From positions 1 to 11,900 of the forward strand of contig CAAEVD010000212.1 of assembly GCA_900759435.1 (NCBI GenBank): 11,900 nucleotides of DNA, read 5' to 3'. Source of the stretch: an uncultured Collinsella sp. (GTDB taxonomy: Bacteria > Actinomycetota > Coriobacteriia > Coriobacteriales > Coriobacteriaceae). The notes under the pieces are model-generated. The model worked only from the letters and a program-made list of their open reading frames with translations. It was not told the origin of the DNA and searched no databases. Made by a program: the position numbers and the translations under genes. Positions 1 to 6,609 of the stretch are shown one piece after another (position 1 is the stretch's first letter; every line of letters starts with the position of its first letter).

Positions 1-232
1 AGATAGTCGAGAGGCGCGGTCTCAAGAAGGAGTAACATCGGGACTTGCAGCGACGGACCTCAGGACGCTCTTACACCACGTCTGCGCGCGCCACCGACGA
101 AATGGCGATGAATACACGATTTTAATCCAACTGTTAGTCCTTATAATGGACACATGTTGCGTAACTTAGGCAAATACTATCTTATTATATGTTGCAAACA
201 AAGTAGCAGTACTCATTTTTGCCATTTTTTGG
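1..232. other. Region without a recognised gene, AT-rich in its second half
   Basis: I recognise no gene here. A plus-strand frame from position 3 ends in a stop at 33-35 after ten codons (IVERRGLKKE) and could be the tail of a gene starting outside the window, but ten residues cannot be identified. Positions about 150-230 are much richer in A and T than the rest of the window. A TATAAT hexamer lies at 142-147, with a poor -35 match (TTTTAA, 120-125, spacer 16). If used, it would transcribe towards the tRNA-Leu-like remnant at about 233-286. Small open frames across 154-604 look like by-products of tRNA sequence, not genes. Confidence 0.4.
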
Positions 233-286
233 CCACGGCCTTTGTGGCAGACGTGCTGGCGGGTTCGAATCCCATGCGCTGGGCAC
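233..286 (+). pseudogene. tRNA-Leu-like remnant with the middle deleted (tentative)
   Basis: The segment GGCAGACGTGCTGG at 247-260 resembles the D-arm and start of the anticodon stem of bacterial tRNA-Leu. It is followed directly by GGGTTCGAATCCC (261-273), a T-arm, and then GCTGGGCAC (278-286), which resembles a tRNA 3' end of the GGGCACCA kind with a damaged CCA. The anticodon arm and variable arm are missing, so no functional tRNA can form. The T-arm is seen directly. The Leu assignment is inference from remembered tRNA-Leu consensus and is uncertain. Confidence 0.35.
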
Positions 287-292
287 AAAAAA

Positions 293-346
293 GAAAGGCC
301 CCCATCGCTGGGAGCCTTTTCAATCAAGTGGTGGGCGATGAGGGAT
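293..346. repeat. Direct repeat, copy 1 (terminator plus tRNA-Val 3' end)
   Basis: This 54-bp stretch is identical, by reading, to 482-535. It holds a copy of the tRNA-Val terminator hairpin (294-319) and the last 18 nt of tRNA-Val including CCA (329-346), all on the minus strand. After 346 the identity to tRNA-Val stops, so this copy has no tRNA body and is non-functional as a tRNA. A run of six A at 287-292 gives the minus-strand hairpin its own U-tract. Confidence 0.85.
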
Positions 347-481
347 GTCCGCGTGCGGCTGGCGCCGCCCGCGCCCCGCTTCGTCGCTTCGCTCCTCGCG
401 TGCTGCGCTGGAAAACGCTTACGCGTTTCCTCAGCTCCGCACCCTTGCGGGTTCGAATCCCTCTGCACGGGGCCCAAAAAG
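347..481. other. GC-rich interval between the two repeat copies, with a T-arm fragment
   Basis: These 135 bp lie between the two 54-bp repeat copies. The first part is extremely GC-rich. At 411-431 lies an inverted repeat (GGAAAACGC, TTAC, GCGTTTCC) with one bulged A. A second plus-strand T-arm, GGGTTCGAATCCC (449-461), is followed by CTCTGCACGGGGCCC, so the flank before each repeat copy also resembles the other. CTGGAAA at 410-416 recalls the anticodon loop of tRNA-Ser(GGA), but no stable cloverleaf can be folded around it. I see no protein gene. Confidence 0.5.
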
Positions 482-509
482 GAAAGGCCCCCATCGCTGG
501 GAGCCTTTT
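474..509 (-). terminator. Rho-independent terminator of tRNA-Val
   Basis: The stem AAAGGC/GCCTTT (483-488 with 503-508) continues through one C-A mismatch into CCCA/TGGG (490-493 with 498-501), closing on a TCGC loop. On the minus strand it is followed by TTTCC and then five U (plus-strand AAAAA at 476-480). It starts 9 nt beyond the encoded CCA of tRNA-Val. A copy lies at 294-319 within the upstream repeat. Confidence 0.75.
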
Positions 510-535
510 CAATCAAGTGGTGGGCGATGAGGGAT
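482..535. repeat. Direct repeat, copy 2 (overlaps intact tRNA-Val)
   Basis: This is the second copy of the 54-bp repeat at 293-346. It spans the terminator and the 3' 18 nt of the intact tRNA-Val. The copies are 189 bp apart, start to start. The combination of tRNA 3' end and following sequence is the usual overlap left by tRNA-targeting tyrosine integrases, but no integrase gene is visible. Confidence 0.85.
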
Positions 536-593
536 TCGAACCCCCAGCCTTGTGCGTGTAAAGCACCTGCGCTAACCGTTGCGCCAATCGCCC
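518..593 (-). tRNA. tRNA-Val (anticodon UAC), CCA encoded
   Basis: Read on the minus strand, the gene folds as a full cloverleaf. Acceptor GGGCGAT pairs with ATCGCCC. The D-stem is GCGC/GCGC. The anticodon loop TTTACAC carries anticodon UAC, which reads valine GUA and related codons. The T-arm is GGGGG-TTCGAAT-CCCTC. The discriminator is A, and CCA is encoded at 518-520. The outermost anticodon-stem pair is a G-A mismatch; all other stems pair, with one G-U in the T-stem. It has its own promoter-like box at 604-609 and terminator at about 474-509. Confidence 0.95.
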
Positions 594-603
594 GCAGTGA
601 TTG

Positions 604-630
604 AGTATAGCGGAAACCCCGTGCTGTTCA
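604..630 (-). promoter_or_regulatory. Probable promoter of tRNA-Val
   Basis: On the minus strand TATACT (604-609) is a good -10 box ending 10 nt before the tRNA 5' end. TGAACA (625-630) matches the -35 consensus at four of six positions, with a short 15-nt spacer. There is no convincing terminator between the end of asnB (651) and this tRNA, so readthrough from asnB is also possible. Confidence 0.5.
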
Positions 631-650
631 CCGCTAATTCATAACGAAAC

Positions 651-2519
651 TTACGCGGCGACTTCGGCGCCCTTGTCCTCGTCGATAAAGAAGCGCTTGT
701 ACCAGATGAGGAACGTCAACGTGGTATAGATCTTGCGCTGGTTGAGCGCGCGACCCTCAAAGTGATCGTCAAGCAGTTTCATGAGCGCATCGGTGTCAAA
801 GAAATCGGCAGCCCACGGTGCGGTGAAGTATTCCTTTACGTAGTCGTAGTACTTTTGCTCGCGCAGCCAGAACTTGACCGGTACGGGGAAGCCCACCTTC
901 TTGCGCGTTGCCCACTCGTCGGGCAGCGTGCGGTTGGCAGCGTGACGCAGAACGAGCTTGCAGCCTTCTTCGTTAACACGGTAGTTGGCGGGAATGTGCT
1001 CGGCAAACTCCATGACCTTCTTGTCCAGGAACGGGACGCGAAGCTCCAGAGAATGCGCCATGCACATCTTGTCTGCCTTGAGCAGGATATCGCCCGGTAG
1101 CCACATGTTCATATCCAGATACTGTTTCTTGGAAAGCTCGCAGCAGTTGGGGACCTGCTTGTAGTACTCGGCGCACATCTCGGCGGCGTTCTTGCCGGTG
1201 TCATAAGCGGGCTTGAGCACCTCGTCGACCTCGGAGGGATCGAACACCTTTGCCTGACCCACATACCAGCGCTCGGGAACCTCGGCGCATTTCGTCAGGA
1301 AGTTGTGGCCCTTAAAGTAGGGGAGATGCTGAACGAGCGAGCCCAGGGCGCGACGTACGCCGAGCGGCACGCGCTTCTTAAAGGAGCGCATCTCGGGGGT
1401 GTCCTCGTACCACTCGTAGCCGGCAAACAGCTCGTCGGCACCCTCGCCCGAAAGGACGACGGTGACCTCCTCGGAAGCCATCTGCGCCAGATAGTACAGC
1501 GGCACGCTGGACAGGTTCGATTGCGGCTCGTCCATGTGATACTGGATATCGGGCAGTGCATCGAAGAACTCGTCGGCGGTAATCATCTTGCGCACGTTCT
1601 TGATGCCCAGCTTGTCGGAAAGCTCGGCAGCGTAGTTGGTCTCGTTGAAGTTCTTGTAATCAAAGCCGACAGAATACGTGGTGTCGGGCATGAGACAGGC
1701 GGCAATGTAGCTGGAGTCAACGCCGCCAGAAAGGAACGAGCCCACCTTAACATCGGCGATTCGGTGCGCAGCGACGCTTTCGTGCACGACCTTGTCGCAC
1801 TCGTCCACGTACTCCTCGAAGGTCTTGGAGTTGTCGTCGGTGAAGTCGCAGCTCCAGTAACGCTTGATGTCCATGGTGTTGGTCGTCAGGTCATACGTAA
1901 AGCAATGCGCCGGGGCAAGCTTGAACACGCCCTTAAAGAAGGTCTCCTCCGTGGCGGGGAATTGCAGCGTCAGGTAGGGGCGCAGCGCGTCGTGGTTGAC
2001 AGCCTTCTCAAACTTGGGATGGTCCAGGAAGCTCTTGATCTCGGAGCCAAACAGCAGCGAGCCATCGGATGCCTGGTAGTAATAGAACGGCTTGATACCA
2101 AAGATGTCGCGAGCGCCAAAGAGCTTGTTCTTGTTCTGGTCGTGAATCACGAACGCGTACATGCCGCGCAGGCGGTTGACCAGGTCCTCGCCCCACTCCT
2201 CGTAACCGTGTACCAGGACCTCGGTATCGGCGTTGCAGTGGAAGGCGTAGCCGGCTGCCTCCAGCTCGGCGCGAAGCTCCTGGAAGTTGTAGATCTCTCC
2301 GTTGAAGACAATCGTGACCTTGCCGTCGTCGCTCGACATGGGCTGAGCTCCAGCTTCGGAAAGATCAAGAATCGAAAGACGACGGAAGCCAAGGGCAACG
2401 TTGTCGACGATATGCTGGCCGCCCATATCGGGACCACGGTGGATGATGCGATTCATCATAGCCGTGAGAACCAGCTCACTCTGTTCATCTGTACCGGTAA
2501 AACCGACAAAACCGCACAT
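651..2519 (-). CDS. asnB: Asparagine synthase, glutamine-hydrolysing
   Basis: This 622-residue cytoplasmic enzyme makes asparagine from aspartate, using ATP and the amide nitrogen of glutamine. The N-terminal class II glutamine amidotransferase domain starts with nucleophile Cys2 and includes RGP (28-30) and NGEIYN (73-78). The C-terminal synthetase domain has the ATP pyrophosphatase loop SGGVDSS (264-270) and LSGEGADE (356-363). The frame stays open for 45 more codons upstream, but the start is fixed at 2519 because Cys must become residue 1 after Met removal, and because AGAAAGGAT (2525-2533) is a Shine-Dalgarno site 5-8 nt before it. The upstream transporter gene ends behind a strong terminator, so asnB probably has its own promoter in 2534-2642. 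TTGACA (plus TGTCAA, 2577-2582) is there but lacks a well-spaced -10. Length and motifs are normal for the AsnB family, and no key residue is missing. Confidence 0.95.
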   Translation of the reverse strand: MCGFVGFTGTDEQSELVLTAMMNRIIHRGPDMGGQHIVDNVALGFRRLSILDLSEAGAQPMSSDDGKVTIVFNGEIYNFQELRAELEAAGYAFHCNADTEVLVHGYEEWGEDLVNRLRGMYAFVIHDQNKNKLFGARDIFGIKPFYYYQASDGSLLFGSEIKSFLDHPKFEKAVNHDALRPYLTLQFPATEETFFKGVFKLAPAHCFTYDLTTNTMDIKRYWSCDFTDDNSKTFEEYVDECDKVVHESVAAHRIADVKVGSFLSGGVDSSYIAACLMPDTTYSVGFDYKNFNETNYAAELSDKLGIKNVRKMITADEFFDALPDIQYHMDEPQSNLSSVPLYYLAQMASEEVTVVLSGEGADELFAGYEWYEDTPEMRSFKKRVPLGVRRALGSLVQHLPYFKGHNFLTKCAEVPERWYVGQAKVFDPSEVDEVLKPAYDTGKNAAEMCAEYYKQVPNCCELSKKQYLDMNMWLPGDILLKADKMCMAHSLELRVPFLDKKVMEFAEHIPANYRVNEEGCKLVLRHAANRTLPDEWATRKKVGFPVPVKFWLREQKYYDYVKEYFTAPWAADFFDTDALMKLLDDHFEGRALNQRKIYTTLTFLIWYKRFFIDEDKGAEVAA

Positions 2520-2644
2520 GCAAGATCCTTTCTGCTGACGGCTCAGGTGTACTGCCGCAAGGATTGTGGCAGCTGATGTCAAATAATCTTTACTATCATG
2601 CCAATCTTTTGTTTCGTGATAGGGCATAAGCGTCGAGCGAACCG

Positions 2645-2689
2645 AAAAAACCACGGCCCGATCTTCAGGCGAAGCGGCGGGCCGTGGTT
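2645..2689 (-). terminator. Strong Rho-independent terminator of the ABC transporter gene
   Basis: A perfect 12-bp stem (2649-2660 with 2678-2689) closes over a loop that itself folds (CTTC/GAAG). On the minus strand it is followed directly by six U (plus AAAAAA, 2645-2650). It begins 21 nt after the transporter stop codon and separates that gene from asnB. There is no U-tract on the plus side, so it acts on minus-strand transcripts. Confidence 0.92.
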
Positions 2690-2710
2690 GCGAATGCTAT
2701 GTATGAGCGG

Positions 2711-4759
2711 TTAGCGCTTGCTGCGCTCGGCGAGACGGTGCTCCACCTTGGTGACGATGTGGATGAGCGGAATCGTCACGACCAGATAGTAAAGTGCGGC
2801 GCAAATGTAGGGCGTAATGTTGCCCGTGGTGGCCGTGAGGTTTTTGGAGAACAGCATGAGCTCCATGACGCCAACGCTCGAAAGCAGTGAAGTGTCCTTG
2901 TACAGCATAACGAACTCGCTGGTCATAGTTGGTATAACGTAACGTACGGCTTGTGGGATCACGATGCGCGACATAACTTGGGACCAAGTCATGCCAAGCG
3001 AGTAGGCAGCTTCCGCTTGACCATGCGGTACGCTCTCGATACCGGCGCGGAAAATCTCGGCAAGATAGGCCGAGCAGTTGATGGCGAGCACGCCAACGCC
3101 GAGCGGCAGATTGGGCACGTTGAGACCGATCATAGGGAACCCAAAGAACGCAATGTAGATCTGCAGGAAGAGCGGGGTTCCACGCAGGACGTTGATGTAT
3201 GTTACGGCGATGCCGCGCAGCATACGACTATGACTGATTTTCATAAAGGCAAACAGCAAGCCGATGGGGATGGCGAGCGGAAAACCGATGGCGGTCACGG
3301 CAAGTGCTATGCCCCAGCCCTTAAAGAGCGAGGCGATTGAGGTGACGACAATCTGCGGCTTGCAGAACATGCCCAAAAACGGGTTGGAGTTCCACGCGGC
3401 AACCCAAGGCTGGGCATCGAGCCAGGCGACGATTTCTTGCACCATGGTGCTCTCCGAGACGCTGATGGTGGGGCTCTCGGGAAGATCTCGCTTGTCGCCG
3501 TCGGCGACATAGCTGCCGGTGACGGCATAGGCACCCGCGTTGCTCGGGAATACGACGTCGGGGACAACAACGCGAATCTGCGAGCCGGCAGCGACGAGAT
3601 CGGCGAACTTGATGACGAGCTTTGAGCCGTCCAGCGAGCACGATGCCTTGACACCCGTCTGGTTCAGTCCGTCGAGCAGCGTGACCTTAACATCGGTGCT
3701 TTCAAACGATCCGCCCTCGGGCAGCTCAAGCTCAATTTGCGAAACGTCGCCCTCGTCGCTACCCGTTGTCGCTTCCCAGGTCAGGCGGGTTGCGATGCCG
3801 CCGAGCACGCCGTTGCCGCCGTCTTCGTTTGACTTGGCGGTCGCCGAGGTGACGGCAAGTGAAGCGCCTGTCGCGTCGTCTGAGCTCGAGGCGTCCTCGT
3901 TATCGGACCCGCTCGTGGGTGCCATGCCAAACCACTTCTCGTACAGTTTGTCATAGGCACCGGAGCTCTTGATCTTGGCAAGGGCATCGTTGATGGCCTG
4001 TGTCAGCCCGGGGTTGTCTTTAGAGACGGCGATGCCAAACTGCTCGCCCGTCGGAACCTCTTTGATGATCTCCATACCGGTAAAGGAGTTTGAAACCATC
4101 CACTGTTCAACGGGCAGATCGCATACGACCGCCTGGCACTGACCACTCATGACGGCGGTGAAGGCTGCCGTCCAGTCGTCAAAGTTGACGGTAGTTGCCT
4201 GCGGCAGGTTCTCGATTGCCCACTCCTCGGACGTGGTGCCCGACTGCACGGCAATTTTGACGCCCGGCGCGTTGAGGCTATCGACCGTGTCGTATCCAGT
4301 GTTCTTTGCAACTGCGACGCCCTGGTTGGAGTCGATATAGGGATCGGTGAAGTCGACCTCTTCCTTGCGCTCGTCGGTAATCGTGATGTTACATGCGCCG
4401 ACATCGGTCTTTACACCCTGCTTGACCATGGGGATAATGCCGTCGAACTTTTGCGCCGGCAAGTAGTTGAGCTCCAGACCGAGCTCGTCTGCGATCATAC
4501 CCATGAGTTCATAGGTAAAGCCCTGGTCTTCGCCGGAATCGTTGACGTATTCAAACGGGGGTGTGGCCAAGTCACTTGCGACGGTGAGCTTGCCATGCTC
4601 GACGAGTGTGTAGGTGCTCGAGGCGTTCTGGGAGGACGAACAGCCGCTCGCGCCGATGATGGTGGCAAGGGCCACAACGACCGTCGCGAAGGCACAGACG
4701 ATGTGCCGGGTCAACTGGACGCGTGCCGAGTGATGGCGACGCTCGAAGTGTCGTTTCAT
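2711..4759 (-). CDS. Polar amino acid ABC transporter, substrate-binding/permease fusion lipoprotein
   Basis: One 682-residue chain joins the binding protein and membrane channel of an amino acid importer. Residues 16-40 are a lipoprotein signal: a hydrophobic stretch ending in GASGC, with Cys40 as the likely lipidated residue. Residues about 50-280 form a family 3 solute-binding domain. An acidic Ser/Asp-rich linker (282-312) leads to a beta-rich stretch of about 115 residues (318-432) that I do not recognise. Residues about 465-682 are a HisM/GlnP-type permease with several membrane segments and the EAA loop (EAAYSLG, 583-589, then I599 and P602) that docks the ATPase. Binding-protein/permease fusions of this class are known; the middle domain is unusual. 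No ATPase gene is nearby. The start at 4759 is chosen over one 24 codons upstream because AAAGGA (4766-4771) sits 6 nt before it and the signal peptide then has normal length. The substrate is likely a polar amino acid such as glutamine, but this cannot be fixed by eye. Confidence 0.9.
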   Translation of the reverse strand: MKRHFERRHHSARVQLTRHIVCAFATVVVALATIIGASGCSSSQNASSTYTLVEHGKLTVASDLATPPFEYVNDSGEDQGFTYELMGMIADELGLELNYLPAQKFDGIIPMVKQGVKTDVGACNITITDERKEEVDFTDPYIDSNQGVAVAKNTGYDTVDSLNAPGVKIAVQSGTTSEEWAIENLPQATTVNFDDWTAAFTAVMSGQCQAVVCDLPVEQWMVSNSFTGMEIIKEVPTGEQFGIAVSKDNPGLTQAINDALAKIKSSGAYDKLYEKWFGMAPTSGSDNEDASSSDDATGASLAVTSATAKSNEDGGNGVLGGIATRLTWEATTGSDEGDVSQIELELPEGGSFESTDVKVTLLDGLNQTGVKASCSLDGSKLVIKFADLVAAGSQIRVVVPDVVFPSNAGAYAVTGSYVADGDKRDLPESPTISVSESTMVQEIVAWLDAQPWVAAWNSNPFLGMFCKPQIVVTSIASLFKGWGIALAVTAIGFPLAIPIGLLFAFMKISHSRMLRGIAVTYINVLRGTPLFLQIYIAFFGFPMIGLNVPNLPLGVGVLAINCSAYLAEIFRAGIESVPHGQAEAAYSLGMTWSQVMSRIVIPQAVRYVIPTMTSEFVMLYKDTSLLSSVGVMELMLFSKNLTATTGNITPYICAALYYLVVTIPLIHIVTKVEHRLAERSKR

Positions 4760-4781
4760 CTGGAATCCTTTGCTTGGGCAT

Positions 4782-4818
4782 GATGGGTCGGCATTGTGGG
4801 TCAACATCTGTGGGTCAA
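4782..4818. repeat. Three short direct repeats in the transporter leader
   Basis: The core TGGGTC occurs at 4784-4789, 4797-4802 and 4811-4816, with start-to-start spacing of 13 and 14 bp. The last two share the longer unit TGTGGGTCAA (4795-4804, 4809-4818). They lie between the putative promoter and the Shine-Dalgarno site of the transporter gene, so they would be in its 5' leader. They may be an operator or an RNA-level signal; no regulator is identified. Confidence 0.6.
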
Positions 4819-4844
4819 TGAGGCACATCAAGACATTTGGATAA

Positions 4845-4873
4845 AGAATAGCACCCAGATTTCCTTGTTTTTA
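4845..4873 (-). promoter_or_regulatory. Possible promoter of the ABC transporter gene
   Basis: On the minus strand TATTCT (4845-4850) is preceded by TGC, an extended -10 element. The -35 region is poor (TAAAAA, 4868-4873, spacer 17), as is common with extended -10 promoters. Transcription would begin near 4838, leaving a leader of about 80 nt that contains the three repeats. Confidence 0.4.
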
Positions 4874-4889
4874 CGCGGGGTGAACACTG

Positions 4890-5057
4890 TTGCCATTTAT
4901 TAACTCACGACGCAGTCCATGCAATTTTTTAGAAGGCTGCAGTGCGCGCAAGGTCAGGTGGCATATTAGGATGGTTGATAATACAGAATGTTTCATCGTT
5001 TCTGCCGCGGGACGTCTTTTGCCCTTTAAGGCTGAATTTAGCGAGAGAGGTCTTTGT
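4890..5057 (+). promoter_or_regulatory. Leader region of the murE-type operon, with a weak promoter candidate
   Basis: The divergent intergenic region between the transporter and the Mur ligase gene must hold the operon promoter. The best -10 is GATAAT (4977-4982, five of six), but there is no good -35 at 16-18 nt upstream. The frame of the Mur ligase stays open through this stretch to 4890, but the codons give no recognisable Mur N-terminus. I see no known riboswitch. Confidence 0.3.
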
Positions 5058-6575
5058 ATGTCGAGTCCGACACAAGAGAAGCTAACTCTGATGCGCTATA
5101 TAGAGTTGCTCGAGGAAGATGACCTTGTTCTTTCCAAACCGAGCGCTTCGTGCGACCAGCGCATTGAGTTTGCGACTGACGACTCGCGCCAGGTGCGTCC
5201 GGGCACGTTGTTTGTCTGCAAGGGCCGCGCGTTTAAGCGTGAGTACCTGCTTTCGGCAATCGCCGACGGCGCCGTGGCCTACGTTTCCGAGGTCGATTAC
5301 GATGTTGATGCTCCCGCGGTGATTGTGAGTGATATTCGTCGCACGCTCGCCGTGGTGGCAGATGCCTTTTATGGACATCCGTCGGGTAAGGTGAAGGTCT
5401 GCGCCTTTACAGGCACCAAGGGCAAGTCGACCTGTAGCTTTTATCTGCGCGGCATTCTCGTCAACGAGGCCAAGCTTACGGGCTGTCATCGACCCGCTCT
5501 TAATACGGGCATTGAGTTCGACGACGGCATCGAGGCGGGCCCTTCCAAGCTGACGACCCCCGAATCCTTCCTGCTGCAGTCTCGCATCGCGCATGCCGCG
5601 GAGGCGGGTGCCCCGTGGCTGGTTATGGAGGCATCGAGCCAGGGCCTCAAATACGAGCGCACGGGCAAGATCGCCTTTGAAGTCGGCGCCTTTACCAATA
5701 TCGGCGAGGATCACATTTCGCCGATTGAGCATCCGACGCTCGAGGATTACTTTGCCAGCAAGCTCAAAATCTTCTCGCAGAGCCGTTTTGCCGTGGTCAA
5801 TCTCGATATGGATAAGGTCGATCGTGTGCTCGAGGCGGCATCTCGTTGCGAGCGCACGGTGACGTTCTCCCTGACCGACGAGCGTGCCGACGTGCTTGCG
5901 CTGGCGATTCGCAATGGCGACTGCGGCGTGGTGGCAACGGTGCGCACGCCCCGCTTTACGCGCGACATTGTGATTCCCACGCCGGTTAAGTTCAATGTGT
6001 CCAACGCGCTTGCCGCTATTGCCTGCGCCGAGGCCCTGGGCATTTCCGAAGAGGGTATCGTCCATGGCTTTGAGGGCGTCTTCGTTCCCGGCCGTATGGA
6101 GCTCTATCCGTCCGTATCGGGCAAAATCTTGGGCGTCGTCGATTTTGCACATAACGGCATGAGCCTCGAGACGCTCCTGCGTGACCTGCGCGAGAACTAT
6201 CCCGAGCGCGAGCTGGCGGTTGTATTTGGCGCTACGGGCGGTAAGGGTGTCGACCGACGCACCACGATGGGCATCGCCGCTGGCAAGTATGCCGACCGAA
6301 TCGTGATTACCGAGGACGACCCCGGCCCCGAGGACGTCGAGGATATTTGCGCCGAGATCGCGCGCAACGTTCAAGCGCAGGGAAATGATAACTGGCAAAT
6401 CGTGACTGATCGCGTTGCCGCTATCGAGACTGCCGTGCGCGAAACCGTCCGTCCTGCCGTGGTCATCGTGACCGGTAAGGGCGAGGAAGAGCGTATGCTG
6501 CGCAAGAACGGACCCGAGCCTTGCGAGCGCGACGGTTCGATTCTCAAGCGCACCCTTGCGGCGTACGACGCCTAA
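5058..6575 (+). CDS. murE: MurE-type UDP-N-acetylmuramyl-tripeptide synthetase, probably Lys/Orn-adding
   Basis: This 505-residue cytoplasmic ligase adds the third amino acid to UDP-MurNAc-L-Ala-D-Glu, using ATP. The N-terminal domain carries TDDSR (40-44), typical of the UDP-binding part of MurE. The ATP loop is TGTKGKST (118-125). EASSQG (191-196), the NIGEDHISPIEHP stretch (214-226) and Lys235 in ASKLKIF (the usual carbamylated lysine) belong to the central domain. The C-terminal domain has AHNG (364-367) and DDPGPED (420-426) at the place where the third-residue side chain is read. The diaminopimelate enzymes carry DNPR there; streptococcal lysine-adding enzymes carry DDPNYED, together with GTKGK and SSQ as here. 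The start at 5058 is preferred over 56 upstream codons because GAGAGAGG (5043-5050) is a proper ribosome site and homologues begin near here. It lies next to murI rather than in a division/wall cluster. Mur ligase membership is secure; the amino acid used is inferred. Confidence 0.88.
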   Translation: MSSPTQEKLTLMRYIELLEEDDLVLSKPSASCDQRIEFATDDSRQVRPGTLFVCKGRAFKREYLLSAIADGAVAYVSEVDYDVDAPAVIVSDIRRTLAVVADAFYGHPSGKVKVCAFTGTKGKSTCSFYLRGILVNEAKLTGCHRPALNTGIEFDDGIEAGPSKLTTPESFLLQSRIAHAAEAGAPWLVMEASSQGLKYERTGKIAFEVGAFTNIGEDHISPIEHPTLEDYFASKLKIFSQSRFAVVNLDMDKVDRVLEAASRCERTVTFSLTDERADVLALAIRNGDCGVVATVRTPRFTRDIVIPTPVKFNVSNALAAIACAEALGISEEGIVHGFEGVFVPGRMELYPSVSGKILGVVDFAHNGMSLETLLRDLRENYPERELAVVFGATGGKGVDRRTTMGIAAGKYADRIVITEDDPGPEDVEDICAEIARNVQAQGNDNWQIVTDRVAAIETAVRETVRPAVVIVTGKGEEERMLRKNGPEPCERDGSILKRTLAAYDA

Positions 6576-6609
6576 GACCAGAAGCCCCTTCTACGTAAAT
6601 GGAGTGACC

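Noticed and set aside
347..481. Miniature mobile element between the repeat copies
   Set aside because: No terminal inverted repeats bound the interval; its borders are tRNA-derived sequence, so an integration scar or tandem duplication fits better.
154..604. Several overlapping small open frames on both strands
   Set aside because: They run across tRNA-Val, its terminator and the repeated T-arm sequences, have no ribosome sites of note, and show the usual peptides produced by reading tRNA genes (such as DEGFEPP). They are not genes.
609..635. Inverted repeat AGCGG/CCGCT after asnB as a terminator
   Set aside because: Only five pairs over a 17-nt loop and no U-tract on the minus strand; it also overlaps the tRNA-Val promoter boxes.
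1305..2576. Open frame of 423 codons on the plus strand
   Set aside because: It is antisense to asnB, whose motifs are unambiguous, and its protein has no recognisable domain. GC-rich codon bias opens the opposite frame.
2520..2654. 45-codon N-terminal extension of asnB
   Set aside because: It would bury the catalytic Cys2 and would read from inside the upstream terminator; the strong ribosome site precedes the inner start.
4890..5057. 56-codon N-terminal extension of the MurE-type protein
   Set aside because: The extra residues do not resemble any Mur domain, and a clear ribosome site lies just before 5058.
4860..5057. Riboswitch in the murE leader
   Set aside because: I could not find the conserved core of any riboswitch class I know, nor a convincing leader terminator.
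5082..6398. Open frame of 438 codons on the minus strand
   Set aside because: It is a shadow of the MurE-type gene with no domain and no ribosome site.
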